Source of the DNA: a virus
Direction: 5' to 3' (one strand)
DNA: 26,772 nucleotides
IMG/VR virus record: IMGVR_UViG_3300033146_003802
Location: 1-26,772 of that record
In this document: positions 3,266 through 10,052 of the stretch, in pieces
How the letters are laid out: each line of letters starts with the position of its first letter
Numbering within the stretch: position 1 is the stretch's first letter
Notes under the pieces: model-generated
The model's database searches: none
The model's input: only the letters and a program-made list of their open reading frames with translations
Told to the model about the DNA's origin: nothing
Program-made: the position numbers and the translations under genes

Positions 3266-3481
3266 ATGAGGCACTCATTTTATACTTGTGATAACTGTGG
3301 AGAGGCTTTCTCAGATTACTGTGAAGGATATGAGTGGTGCGAAAGTTGTGGCTCTATTATATGTCCTCAGTGTTCAGAAGATTTTTATTGTGATTTTATA
3401 CAAGATCCAGAAGAAGGTTATGTAATAGAGTGTCCTTTATGTGATCAGTTTAGACATATGACAGAAAATTATAGATATTAG
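3266..3481 (+). CDS. small zinc-ribbon-like protein (71 aa)
   Basis: The protein has four CxxC or near-CxxC pairs (CDNC 7-10, CESC 25-28, CPQC 33-36, CPLC 62-65 approximately) plus further Cys residues, suggesting one or two zinc-binding knuckles. The ATG at 3266 is preferred because an upstream in-frame ATG at 3170 lies in tRNA sequence. The stop overlaps the leader of tRNA-Arg. It may bind nucleic acid or protein; no family is recognised. Confidence 0.65.
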   Translation: MRHSFYTCDNCGEAFSDYCEGYEWCESCGSIICPQCSEDFYCDFIQDPEEGYVIECPLCDQFRHMTENYRY

Positions 3482-3485
3482 ATTT

Positions 3486-3561
3486 GCCCCCGTAGTTGAA
3501 TTGGAGCAACAAGAGACTTCTAATCTCTATTATGCAGGTTCGAACCCTGTCGGGGGTTCCA
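3486..3561 (+). tRNA. tRNA-Arg (anticodon TCT)
   Basis: GCCCCCG (3486-3492) pairs with CGGGGGT (3551-3557); T73 and encoded CCA (3559-3561) follow. D arm GTTG/CAAC, anticodon arm AGAGA-CTTCTAA-TCTCT (TCT) and T arm GCAGG-TTCGAAC-CCTGT are clear. It reads AGA/AGG, the dominant Arg codons of this A/T-rich genome and rare in many enterobacterial hosts. Confidence 0.95.
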
Positions 3562-3578
3562 AGTAGTAAGAGGCCGCC

Positions 3579-4079
3579 ATGACTAAAGTAATAGTTCTAA
3601 ATGCAGATATGACAATACTAGGTACTACCACCTATCGTAGAGCTATTAAACTAATAGTTAAGGGTAGGGCAGAAGCGGTATTAGATTCAGAAAAGCGAAT
3701 CCACCCAGATATGGTAATCCCTTTAGTAATTAGGCTAATAAAAGCTATTCGTAGCTTATGGAAAAAAGAAGTGCCTTGGTCTAAAGGAAACGTAGCTACT
3801 AGAGACGGATATAAATGTCAATATTGTGGTACTAAATTACATAAAAATCAAGCTACTATAGACCATGTTATACCTAGAGCACAAGGAGGTAAAAATGGTT
3901 GGATGAATACAGTATGTGCTTGTTTTGATTGTAATAACAAAAAAGAAGATAGAACTCCAAGTCAAGCTAAAATGTCTTTAAGGAGACAACCGTTCAAACC
4001 TAGTATTATGGAATTTCTTATGATGAAAATAAAACTAGACGGTTTAGAAGATATTTTAAAAGATCTTGGAGTGTATTAG
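3579..4079 (+). CDS. HNH endonuclease
   Basis: This 166-residue protein cuts DNA, probably as a free-standing homing-type or phage accessory nuclease. The N-terminal segment (VLNADMTILGTTTYRRAIKLIVKGRAE pattern) is the lead-in domain common to one group of HNH proteins. The HNH core lies at about 72-125: CQYC (zinc), the catalytic IDHVIPRAQGG, and CFDCNNKK (zinc plus the Asn/Lys-rich helix). The gene follows tRNA-Arg by 17 bases and ends the RNA block, a typical place for mobile nucleases. Its target site cannot be told from the sequence. Confidence 0.88.
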   Translation: MTKVIVLNADMTILGTTTYRRAIKLIVKGRAEAVLDSEKRIHPDMVIPLVIRLIKAIRSLWKKEVPWSKGNVATRDGYKCQYCGTKLHKNQATIDHVIPRAQGGKNGWMNTVCACFDCNNKKEDRTPSQAKMSLRRQPFKPSIMEFLMMKIKLDGLEDILKDLGVY

Positions 4080-4103
4080 TAAACTGTATTTAGAGGAGAA
4101 ATA

Positions 4104-4298
4104 ATGCTTTTTAAAATTACTAGATATTATTTGAAAGGTAGATATAAAGGGCAGGAAAGATCAAATACTATGACATTTAGTTCTCAAAAAGCTGCTGATG
4201 AGTGGGCAGAGCAAATGTCTTATGACCTTAGAAACCCTTTTATAGTTATAGAAACTACCCCAACTAGTAGGTTTAATGAGGTTCATCACAGTTATTAA
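4104..4298 (+). CDS. small hypothetical protein (64 aa)
   Basis: Starts 24 bases after the HNH gene behind AGAGGAG. The N-terminal part alternates hydrophobic, basic and aromatic residues (beta-like), followed by a probable helix (QKAADEWAEQM). There is no signal peptide or recognisable family. Cotranscription with the HNH gene is likely. Confidence 0.65.
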   Translation: MLFKITRYYLKGRYKGQERSNTMTFSSQKAADEWAEQMSYDLRNPFIVIETTPTSRFNEVHHSY

Positions 4299-4322
4299 TT
4301 ATAACCAGGTCAAAAATTTTTC

Positions 4323-4351
4323 TTGACAATGAACCTCATAACAGTTATAAT
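4323..4351 (+). promoter_or_regulatory. sigma70-type promoter upstream of the Hsp20/lysis block
   Basis: TTGACA (4323-4328) and TATAAT (4346-4351) are separated by 17 bp, a full consensus match. It lies in the gap before the 31-codon ORF and probably reads into the Hsp20 and lysis genes. Confidence 0.85.
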
Positions 4352-4387
4352 ATAAATATTAATACTCGATAAATATGAGGTATTGTC

Positions 4388-4483
4388 ATGAAAATACGTA
4401 TACCAGTAGCAAAGTCTACTAAGATTTTTAAAGATAAATCTAAGTATTCTAGAAAAGAAAAACATAAGAAACCTCTACACTAA
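4388..4483 (+). CDS. very small basic protein (31 aa)
   Basis: ATG 4388 follows ATGAGGT with suitable spacing and lies about 30 bases after the expected transcription start. The product is 31 residues with many Lys, Arg and His (MKIRIPVAKSTKIFK start), so it may bind nucleic acid. It is directly followed by a G/C-rich hairpin. Too short to assign a family. Confidence 0.5.
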   Translation: MKIRIPVAKSTKIFKDKSKYSRKEKHKKPLH

Positions 4484-4503
4484 TTAGTAGAGCTAGCAGT
4501 TAT

Positions 4504-4530
4504 TAGCGACCTTCCGTAAGGAGGTCGCTA
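4504..4530 (+). other. strong hairpin with GTAA tetraloop
   Basis: TAGCGACCT (4504-4512) pairs with AGGTCGCTA (4522-4530); inner CC/GG carries a GTAA (GNRA) tetraloop with one bulged T. There is no U tract, so termination is doubtful; it may stabilise the upstream mRNA or be a protein-binding site. Confidence 0.5.
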
Positions 4531-4584
4531 TAGCTGTTTCAACCACGCCGCCGTAAGGGGCAATTAGAAAAAGGAGAATAAACT

Positions 4585-4989
4585 ATGGCAATCATGCGAC
4601 CAGAAACAAAACTAAACATCGACGATTTTTTCTTCAATCCTTTCATTGGGTACACTAAAGAACTTGCTCAAAAAACAATAAAGCAATCATACCCTAGATA
4701 TAATCTCATTTCTACAGATAGTGGATATTTGCTAGAAATTTCTGCTATTGGTTTAGATAAGGAAGATATTGAAGTTAAGTTTAAGTCTGGTGTTCTAAGT
4801 ATTAAATCAGATAAAAAAGAACCTAGAGATGGGGATTATATAGAAAAAGGAATTAGTGGTAAAGCTTTCGAACTATTATTCAATGTAGCTAGTTCTTTAA
4901 AAGTAAACGATATTAAGTTAGATAAAGGCATCCTAACCATAGAAATGGTAAAAGAGAAAGAGGATGAATATCTACTAGAGATAAAATAG
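4585..4989 (+). CDS. Hsp20/alpha-crystallin family small heat shock protein
   Basis: The 134-residue protein has the alpha-crystallin domain from about residue 37 to 132: YPRYNLISTDSGYLLEISA is the first strand pair, GLDKEDIEV the following turn, and LDKGILTIEM the closing A-x-L-like strand. It should form oligomers that hold unfolded proteins without ATP. Hsp20-like proteins are found in several large phages. The start has an AAAAGGAG site eight bases upstream. It precedes the lysis genes by 24 bases; a link to virion protein folding is only inferred. Confidence 0.88.
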   Translation: MAIMRPETKLNIDDFFFNPFIGYTKELAQKTIKQSYPRYNLISTDSGYLLEISAIGLDKEDIEVKFKSGVLSIKSDKKEPRDGDYIEKGISGKAFELLFNVASSLKVNDIKLDKGILTIEMVKEKEDEYLLEIK

Positions 4990-5013
4990 GTGGAGACGCC
5001 TACTGGAGACTAG

Positions 5014-5478
5014 ATGAATATAAGTAGATTGATCAAACAAATAATAATTGATGAAGGTATGAGATTGAGAGCATACAAAGATTCATTAGGTTATTTGACG
5101 GTAGGCGTTGGACATTTAATAAAAGATAGTGATGATGAAGACATACGCTCGCTCCAGGTTGGTGACAGAATCACCAAAGAGCGGGCGTATGATCTTTTAA
5201 TGGGGGATCTCGCACAAGCTATTCAAGATGCTGTAATAGTTTTTTATAAAGAGTGGGAGACATTACCTCCAGAAGCACAAGAAGTATTTGTAAATATGAT
5301 TTTTAATCTAGGTAGAAGTAGATTTATAAAATTTAAAAATACTATTAAAGCTGCATATGAACATGACTGGTTAAAAGTATCAGAAGAAATGCTAGATAGC
5401 AGATGGGCAAGACAAGTCGGTCCAAGGGCTAAGCGGCTTAGTTCTAAGATTAGAGCATTGGCTGAACAAGAGGATTAG
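5014..5478 (+). CDS. endolysin, T4-type lysozyme (GH24 muramidase)
   Basis: The enzyme cuts the glycan strands of peptidoglycan for host lysis. The catalytic Glu14, Asp23 and Thr29 lie in the DEGMRLRAYKDSLGYLTVGVG region with the same spacing as T4 lysozyme (Glu11, Asp20, Thr26). At 154 residues its length matches T4 lysozyme (164). There is no signal peptide, so it needs a holin, and the next gene starts at the next base. T5 itself uses an L-alanyl-D-glutamate peptidase, so this endolysin is of a different chemistry. Confidence 0.93.
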   Translation: MNISRLIKQIIIDEGMRLRAYKDSLGYLTVGVGHLIKDSDDEDIRSLQVGDRITKERAYDLLMGDLAQAIQDAVIVFYKEWETLPPEAQEVFVNMIFNLGRSRFIKFKNTIKAAYEHDWLKVSEEMLDSRWARQVGPRAKRLSSKIRALAEQED

Positions 5479-6006
5479 ATGGATATAAATTGGGATAGCG
5501 TTAAAAATGTAGTACAAGGAATCGCCCCCGTAATCGGTTCGGCTTTTGGCCCAGCTGGCACAGCCGCTGGAGCTCTCGTAGCTGCTGCCTTAGGCGTCGA
5601 TAATTCGCCAGAACAGGTGCTAGAGGCAATTAAAACTGATCCAGACGCAGCGATTAAATTAAGAGCTTTAGAACTAGAACATAAGTATGACTTTGAGCGA
5701 TTAGCTTACGCTAGTGAATTAGAGCATAGGAAAGTGGATACGGGAGATATTCAAGATGCTAGAAAAAGAGACACCACTATACATACAGCTGGTTATCACA
5801 ACTACCGTGCTGACATCCTTGCTTTTATGGCTTTTGTTTGTTTGTGTGTCATGGTGTATATGATAAATGATAATCTTGCTCTCAAGCCTGAAGTTTTAGC
5901 TATTTTTAACATGGCTATAGGGGCTTTGCTAAAAATGATTGGAGATGTATTCGCTTTTGAATTTGGTTCATCGCGCGGCTCCAAAGAGAAAGATTTAAGT
6001 AAGTAG
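5479..6006 (+). CDS. three-TM holin (GTA_holin_3TM-like)
   Basis: The protein (175 aa) has an N-terminal Gly/Ala-rich hydrophobic segment (about 12-40), a charged middle with helix-forming ELEHKYDFERL, and two transmembrane segments at about 112-130 and 138-158, ending in a basic/polar tail. This layout matches the 3TM holin family first described from gene transfer agents. It would permeabilise the inner membrane to release the endolysin. It abuts the endolysin stop codon (TAG ATG), which indicates translational coupling and a lysis cassette. Confidence 0.78.
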   Translation: MDINWDSVKNVVQGIAPVIGSAFGPAGTAAGALVAAALGVDNSPEQVLEAIKTDPDAAIKLRALELEHKYDFERLAYASELEHRKVDTGDIQDARKRDTTIHTAGYHNYRADILAFMAFVCLCVMVYMINDNLALKPEVLAIFNMAIGALLKMIGDVFAFEFGSSRGSKEKDLSK

Positions 6007-6078
6007 TTTTTACCTCGCGCCTATTAACTAATTCTAATTTTACCGAAAGTTACACGTTTGAGTAAGTAAATTTAATTC

Positions 6079-6107
6079 TTGACTTTATACCTCTTTTTTG
6101 TTATAAT
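6079..6107 (+). promoter_or_regulatory. sigma70-type promoter
   Basis: TTGACT (6079-6084) and TATAAT (6102-6107) with a 17-bp spacer. It drives the HTH protein at 6136, whose ribosome binding site lies 20 bases downstream. Confidence 0.83.
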
Positions 6108-6135
6108 TGATTATAAAATTAATGATGGAGGAATT

Positions 6136-6807
6136 ATGGCAGTAAAGAGAGTAAAACAAAAAGACCATGAGAATCTCACAGATGTAAATATTACTAGAGT
6201 AATAGAATTATTAGAAAGTACTCCTCCTATTACTAAAAAGACTGCTTGTGAAATTCTTAATATCTCTTACAACACTACTAGATTAAATAATATCATAGAA
6301 GGGTTTAAGGAGAGAAAAGCTACGCAGAAAAGGCTTAGAGACGCTAATAGAGGGAAACCTTTAACAGATGATGAGAAGTCTTCAATTATAGAATCTCATT
6401 TAAAAGGTGAAACCTTAATAGATATTTCTAGAAGTATTTATAGACCAGTAGCTTTAGTTAGAAGTGTTATTAATAACTTAGGAGTACCTAAACGAGTTAG
6501 TGGAGAAGAGCGCAGATATCCTTTATTTCTTCCTGATAGTTGTGTTGCAGAAGAGTTCCATCCAGGTCAAAAAGCTTGGTCTGCTGTTTACCATGCTCCT
6601 TGTGAAGTCTTAAAAGAAGTACCTGGTAAAAAGTATGAGGAAGAATATGGGTGTAAGTGTTACCAAATTTACGTAATTGAACCTTTAGATGATGCTTTAG
6701 ATACCTTCCCTAATATTAAAGTTGGAGGTTTTAATGCTTACTCAACTGCTTATAATTTAGGATCTTTAGAGCATCTATTAGAATATGGAATTAAACTTGA
6801 TTTTTAA
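6136..6807 (+). CDS. putative helix-turn-helix DNA-binding protein (223 aa)
   Basis: The start at 6136 follows TGGAGGAATT; an upstream in-frame ATG at 6079 is inside the promoter and cannot be used. The N-terminal half has two HTH-like segments (about 30-52, ITKKTACEILNISYNTTRLN; and 90-112, TLIDISRSIYRPVALVRSVI), as in transcription regulators or recombination-directionality proteins. The C-terminal half has Cys, Tyr and Phe and could be a small beta domain. The following membrane protein gene overlaps it by 23 bases. No precise family or target is recognised. Confidence 0.65.
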   Translation: MAVKRVKQKDHENLTDVNITRVIELLESTPPITKKTACEILNISYNTTRLNNIIEGFKERKATQKRLRDANRGKPLTDDEKSSIIESHLKGETLIDISRSIYRPVALVRSVINNLGVPKRVSGEERRYPLFLPDSCVAEEFHPGQKAWSAVYHAPCEVLKEVPGKKYEEEYGCKCYQIYVIEPLDDALDTFPNIKVGGFNAYSTAYNLGSLEHLLEYGIKLDF

Positions 6808-7066
6808 CATTATACTAGCGTACGTTTTGTTTTCCTTATCGGTCGGTATTACTAGTTATTTTACTATTTATAGACCAATTATTATTAAGGTAAGGGATGA
6901 GTATGGAATACATACGTCAGAGATGGAGTACCCATTCACAGCCGCATGTATTCTTATTTTATTATCAGCATTAACAGCTCCAGTAGTATTAAAAACCGCA
7001 CTAACTGGACCAGATGAAGTAATGGAAGAAGCTATTATTGAAAAGCTATTGGAACGTGATGACTGA
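6785..7066 (+). CDS. small inner-membrane protein with two TM segments (93 aa)
   Basis: Hydrophobic segments at about 5-27 and 51-71 are separated by a polar loop with RPIIIKVRDEY; the C-terminus is acidic (EEAIIEKLLERDD). It overlaps the preceding gene by 23 bases, in another frame. Location away from the holin argues against a simple antiholin, but this cannot be excluded. Function unknown. Confidence 0.65.
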   Translation: MELNLIFNIILAYVLFSLSVGITSYFTIYRPIIIKVRDEYGIHTSEMEYPFTAACILILLSALTAPVVLKTALTGPDEVMEEAIIEKLLERDD

Positions 7067-7075
7067 AAAAAGTTC

Positions 7076-7104
7076 TTGACTTTTTTGTGAATTTTTTGTA
7101 TAAT
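7076..7104 (+). promoter_or_regulatory. sigma70-type promoter
   Basis: TTGACT (7076-7081), 17-bp spacer, TATAAT (7099-7104). The flank GTTCTTGACTTTT is shared with the promoters at 825 and 9225. It precedes the D5-like small gene with an untranslated leader of about 105 bases. Confidence 0.85.
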
Positions 7105-7217
7105 ATATTAAATAACAATGAAGAAAGGGACTTGTTTTGGGCGAAAGATTTTATCTTAGTCAGTTAAATGCTACCGGAACTTGTCCTGGACTTAACTCTA
7201 ACAAAAGGAGAAAAAGA

Positions 7218-7571
7218 GTGGCTTGGACAGATGAGAAACGTGAAACAGTATTGGCTATGTATGAGGATGCACAGCCAACCCCAGAAACTTCAGTAGAAAT
7301 TGTACAAAGTATTGCTGAAGAGCTGGATGAAACTCCTAATGGAGTACGTATGGTACTCACTAAAGCTGGAGTTTATATTAAAAAAGCAGGTGGATCTTCA
7401 AGTAAAAAAGAAGGTGCTAAATCCACCCGTGTAAGTAAAGAGGATGCACAGAACGCATTGAAAGATGCTATTAGCGATGCTGGTCAAGAAGTGGATGAAG
7501 ATATTATCACTAAACTTACTGGTAAGGCTGCTGTGTACTTGAAGGATGTAATTCAAGCTATTAATTCTTAA
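7218..7571 (+). CDS. one-repeat relative of the D5 DNA-binding protein (117 aa)
   Basis: GTG at 7218 is chosen because AAAAGGAG precedes it at ideal distance and the protein then begins AWTDEKRETVLAMY, the same way as the D5-like protein at 10053 (LPKWTEERTAELV). The N-terminal 55 residues look like one helical HTH-type unit (AEELDETPNGVRMVLTKAGVYI compared with AANLETSTRSVASKLRKMGYDV in D5). A Ser/Lys-rich linker and a helical C-terminal part follow. An upstream TTG (7137) could add 27 residues. It likely binds DNA and may assist or modulate D5. Confidence 0.7.
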   Translation: MAWTDEKRETVLAMYEDAQPTPETSVEIVQSIAEELDETPNGVRMVLTKAGVYIKKAGGSSSKKEGAKSTRVSKEDAQNALKDAISDAGQEVDEDIITKLTGKAAVYLKDVIQAINS

Positions 7572-7577
7572 TAAATG

Positions 7578-7649
7578 TAGCCCGAAGCTGTAAAAAGCCT
7601 AGGGCTATTCGTATTTCTCCGTTGGGAAGTGATGCAAAAGAGCTTTTGC
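7578..7649 (+). other. two hairpins in the intergenic gap 7572-7671
   Basis: TAGCCC (7578-7583) pairs with GGGCTA (7602-7607), and GCAAAA (7634-7639) pairs with TTTTGC (7644-7649) around a 4-nt loop. Neither is followed by a clear U tract. They may be a weak terminator or leader structures of the gene at 7672. Confidence 0.35.
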
Positions 7650-7671
7650 TTAGCTTAAAAACAGGAGATTT

Positions 7672-7932
7672 ATGAATAAAAAAGAATTAAGGTCAAAAGT
7701 TTTGGAGTGTGGGGACGCCGTCGTTACCTATAGGAGTGAAAATTCTAAAAAACTGAAATATAATGTATTAACTTTAGACTTTGATACGAAGTACGTACGT
7801 GCTAAGCGTAACAAATCAGTCGAGAGTCCTGATACATTACTATTCTTTTGCTGGGATACAGACTCATTTAGGCTAATTAAGCCTGCTAACGTCACAAGCG
7901 TAATTCCGCTTAGTGTAATACTAGGAAATTGA
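7672..7932 (+). CDS. hypothetical protein upstream of ligase (86 aa)
   Basis: Starts after ACAGGAGATTT. The protein is mostly beta-strand-like with a central basic patch (KYVRAKRNK) and the hydrophobic motif LLFFCWDTDSFRLIKP, suggesting a small SH3- or Sm-like barrel. It lies three bases before the PC4-like gene, and the same order of small genes ahead of ligase is expected in T5-like phages. No biochemical role is known to me. Confidence 0.75.
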   Translation: MNKKELRSKVLECGDAVVTYRSENSKKLKYNVLTLDFDTKYVRAKRNKSVESPDTLLFFCWDTDSFRLIKPANVTSVIPLSVILGN

Positions 7933-7935
7933 TGT

Positions 7936-8238
7936 ATGGAACTTTATGAAGCTCCTGAACTTTATGAAAAAATTGTTTATCAAGACGAAGCTAAAGAAAA
8001 CCAAGTACGACTAGTAGTAAGCTCTTTTAAAGGTGTGGAGTACTTACACTTGCGAAGATACTACATGGATTTTGACGAAGAATGGCATCCCTCTAGTCAA
8101 GGAGTTGCGATGCCGATGGACTTAGACATTACTGTAGAACTATTTAAAGGTCTAGCAGAAATAATGTCTTTAGCAGAATCTAGAGAAACAATTGAAGAAT
8201 ATTTTGGCGATTTGATCAGAGATGTCTACTCTGAATAA
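7936..8238 (+). CDS. PC4/p15-like transcriptional coactivator domain protein
   Basis: About residues 22-80 match the PC4 fold: VRLVVSSFKGVEYLHLRRYY corresponds to the first beta strands, and WHPSSQGVAMPMDLDITVEL to the K/R-P-x-x-x-G-[ILV] turn and the start of the helix. PC4-like proteins bind single-stranded DNA as dimers and act in transcription or replication. Length (100 aa) is typical of the bacterial and phage forms. The gene lies between an unknown small gene and ligase, so a role at melted DNA during replication or late transcription is plausible. Confidence 0.8.
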   Translation: MELYEAPELYEKIVYQDEAKENQVRLVVSSFKGVEYLHLRRYYMDFDEEWHPSSQGVAMPMDLDITVELFKGLAEIMSLAESRETIEEYFGDLIRDVYSE

Positions 8239-8258
8239 CCTTTTGTAATGAGGATTAC

Positions 8259-9197
8259 ATGGACGATTTAATTAAAGTCTTAGAATATGCTTGTCAACAG
8301 TACTACAACGAAGGAAAATCATTTTTAACAGATGATGAATACGATTCTTTAGCAGAGTCTATTAACTTCAAAACTGTTGGTGCTCCTGTACAGGATGGTA
8401 TAGAGCATGTTTATAGAATGTACTCATTACAAAAGTTCTACCTAGGGGAGGATTCTACTCCCCCTTTCAATATCGGTATAGAAACAATCAAGCTTGATGG
8501 AGCCGCAATAGCTCTAACGTACTTTAATGGAAAATTAGTGCGTATATTAACACGTGGTGATGGTAAACGTGGTCAAGATATAAGCCATTTAATTGGAGGC
8601 TTCAAAAGTATTCCTAGTACAATAGATCAAGAAGGTATAATTCAAATTACTGGAGAAGTAGTTGCTCCTAAATCTATTGAAAATGCTAGAAATTATGCTG
8701 CTGGGGCTTTAAATCTTAAGAGCTTAACTGAGTTTAAACAAAGAGATTTAACTTTTGTAGCTTATGGAGTTTATCCATTTTTAAAGAAAACGTATATTTC
8801 TGATATGCGAACTTTGACAGATTTTGGATTTATTACTGTTTTAGAACATGAATTATCAGAGTTTCCTACGGATGGAGTAGTAGTAAGACTAAATACTAAT
8901 TCAGAGTATATGAAAGCAGGTTTTACTAGTACACATCCTAAGGGCGCTTATGCTTTAAAAGAACGTAAAGAAGGAGTTATTACTACTTTAGAAGATGTTA
9001 TTTGGCAAGTGGGTAAAAGTGGCGTAATTTCACCAGTAGGGCTTATAAAGCCAGTTAAGGTAGGTGACGCAACCGTATCTAAAGCTACTCTTCATAATAT
9101 TAAATATATTAATGAGCTGGGACTCGAGATAGGATGTAAAGTGGAAGTAGTAAGAGCTGGAGATATTATACCTCGAATCACAAGACGTGTCGATTAA
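8259..9197 (+). CDS. ligA: NAD-dependent DNA ligase, adenylation/OB subunit
   Basis: This is the N-terminal part of a LigA-type ligase as a separate 312-residue protein. The adenylated lysine is Lys78 in KLDG, followed by RGDG (103-106) and the GEVV motif; an OB-fold segment lies at about 247-310 (WQVGKSGVISPVG...RAGDIIP). The Ia domain at the start (LSDDEYD-like TDDEYDSL) contacts NMN. Zinc finger, HhH and BRCT parts are on the next gene. T5 also has ligase as two subunits. It seals nicks during replication and may repair genome nicks. Confidence 0.93.
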   Translation: MDDLIKVLEYACQQYYNEGKSFLTDDEYDSLAESINFKTVGAPVQDGIEHVYRMYSLQKFYLGEDSTPPFNIGIETIKLDGAAIALTYFNGKLVRILTRGDGKRGQDISHLIGGFKSIPSTIDQEGIIQITGEVVAPKSIENARNYAAGALNLKSLTEFKQRDLTFVAYGVYPFLKKTYISDMRTLTDFGFITVLEHELSEFPTDGVVVRLNTNSEYMKAGFTSTHPKGAYALKERKEGVITTLEDVIWQVGKSGVISPVGLIKPVKVGDATVSKATLHNIKYINELGLEIGCKVEVVRAGDIIPRITRRVD

Positions 9198-9224
9198 CTT
9201 AATTAAGATACGAAAAAATAGTTC

Positions 9225-9253
9225 TTGACTTTTTAGCTAAAAACCACTATAAT
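9225..9253 (+). promoter_or_regulatory. sigma70-type promoter between the ligase subunit genes
   Basis: TTGACT (9225-9230), 17-bp spacer, TATAAT (9248-9253). It gives the second ligase subunit and D5 their own transcription start, independent of ligA. Confidence 0.85.
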
Positions 9254-9285
9254 ATAATAATAGAAAATGAAAAAAGGACTTATTA

Positions 9286-10050
9286 ATGCAAAAAATAGTT
9301 CCCCCAACACACTGTCCATCATGTAATTCATTACTAGAATGGAAAAACGATATATTATACTGTGTTAATAAGTCCTGCAAAAGCAAATTGAGTAAAAAAG
9401 TAGAGCATTGGGCAAAGACACTAAAGATCAAAGGTCTTGGACCTGCTACAATTGAGAAATTGTATATTTCAAGTATACTTGATATTTATGACATACTTGA
9501 TAGTTATGAGTATGTCGAAGTAGCTTTAGGGTCGGAAAAATTAGCTAGTAAACTTTTTACAGAAATAGAAAAATCTAAAAGAGCTCCACTTGAAATTGTC
9601 CTACCAGCTTTTGGGATTCCTTTAATTGGCAACTCAGCCACTCAAAAGCTCAGTTTAGTAATTGAAGAATTAGATGAATTAACTTTTAACAAAGCAAAAG
9701 AAGCAGGACTCGGCCCTAAAGCTACCGAAAATTTAATGACTTGGTTTGAGGATGACTACAAGACTATATATAGACAGTATCTACCTCTTTCTTTTAAGTT
9801 TACAAAAAAAGCAGTAAATACTTTACCAATAAAAGGTACAGTATGTATAACAGGAAAATTAAAATCTTTTAAAACTAAAGCAGAAGCTGAGAAGGTTTTA
9901 GAATCGTTAGGGTATAAAATTAAAAAATCTCTAACAAAAGACGTAACAATTTTGGTTAATGAGGGCGGAGTAGAATCCGCCAAAACAAAGAAAGCCAGAG
10001 AGTCTGGCATAGAAGTAGTAACTAACTTAAAAACATTGATAGGAGAATAA
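9286..10050 (+). CDS. ligB: NAD-dependent DNA ligase, zinc finger/HhH/BRCT subunit
   Basis: The 254-residue protein starts with a four-Cys zinc finger (Cys10, 13, 26, 31), continues with helix-hairpin-helix segments (LKIKGLGPATIEKLY and later AFGIPLIGNSATQKL), and ends with a BRCT domain (about 178-254; IKGTVCITGKL...LESLGYKI). These are the C-terminal domains of bacterial LigA, in the same order. It must join the adenylation subunit to act on DNA. It is followed two bases later by D5 and transcribed from its own promoter. Confidence 0.9.
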   Translation: MQKIVPPTHCPSCNSLLEWKNDILYCVNKSCKSKLSKKVEHWAKTLKIKGLGPATIEKLYISSILDIYDILDSYEYVEVALGSEKLASKLFTEIEKSKRAPLEIVLPAFGIPLIGNSATQKLSLVIEELDELTFNKAKEAGLGPKATENLMTWFEDDYKTIYRQYLPLSFKFTKKAVNTLPIKGTVCITGKLKSFKTKAEAEKVLESLGYKIKKSLTKDVTILVNEGGVESAKTKKARESGIEVVTNLKTLIGE

Positions 10051-10052
10051 TT

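Noticed and set aside
4504-4530. Hairpin as an intrinsic terminator
   Set aside because: Stable stem but no U tract after it; kept only as a stem-loop.
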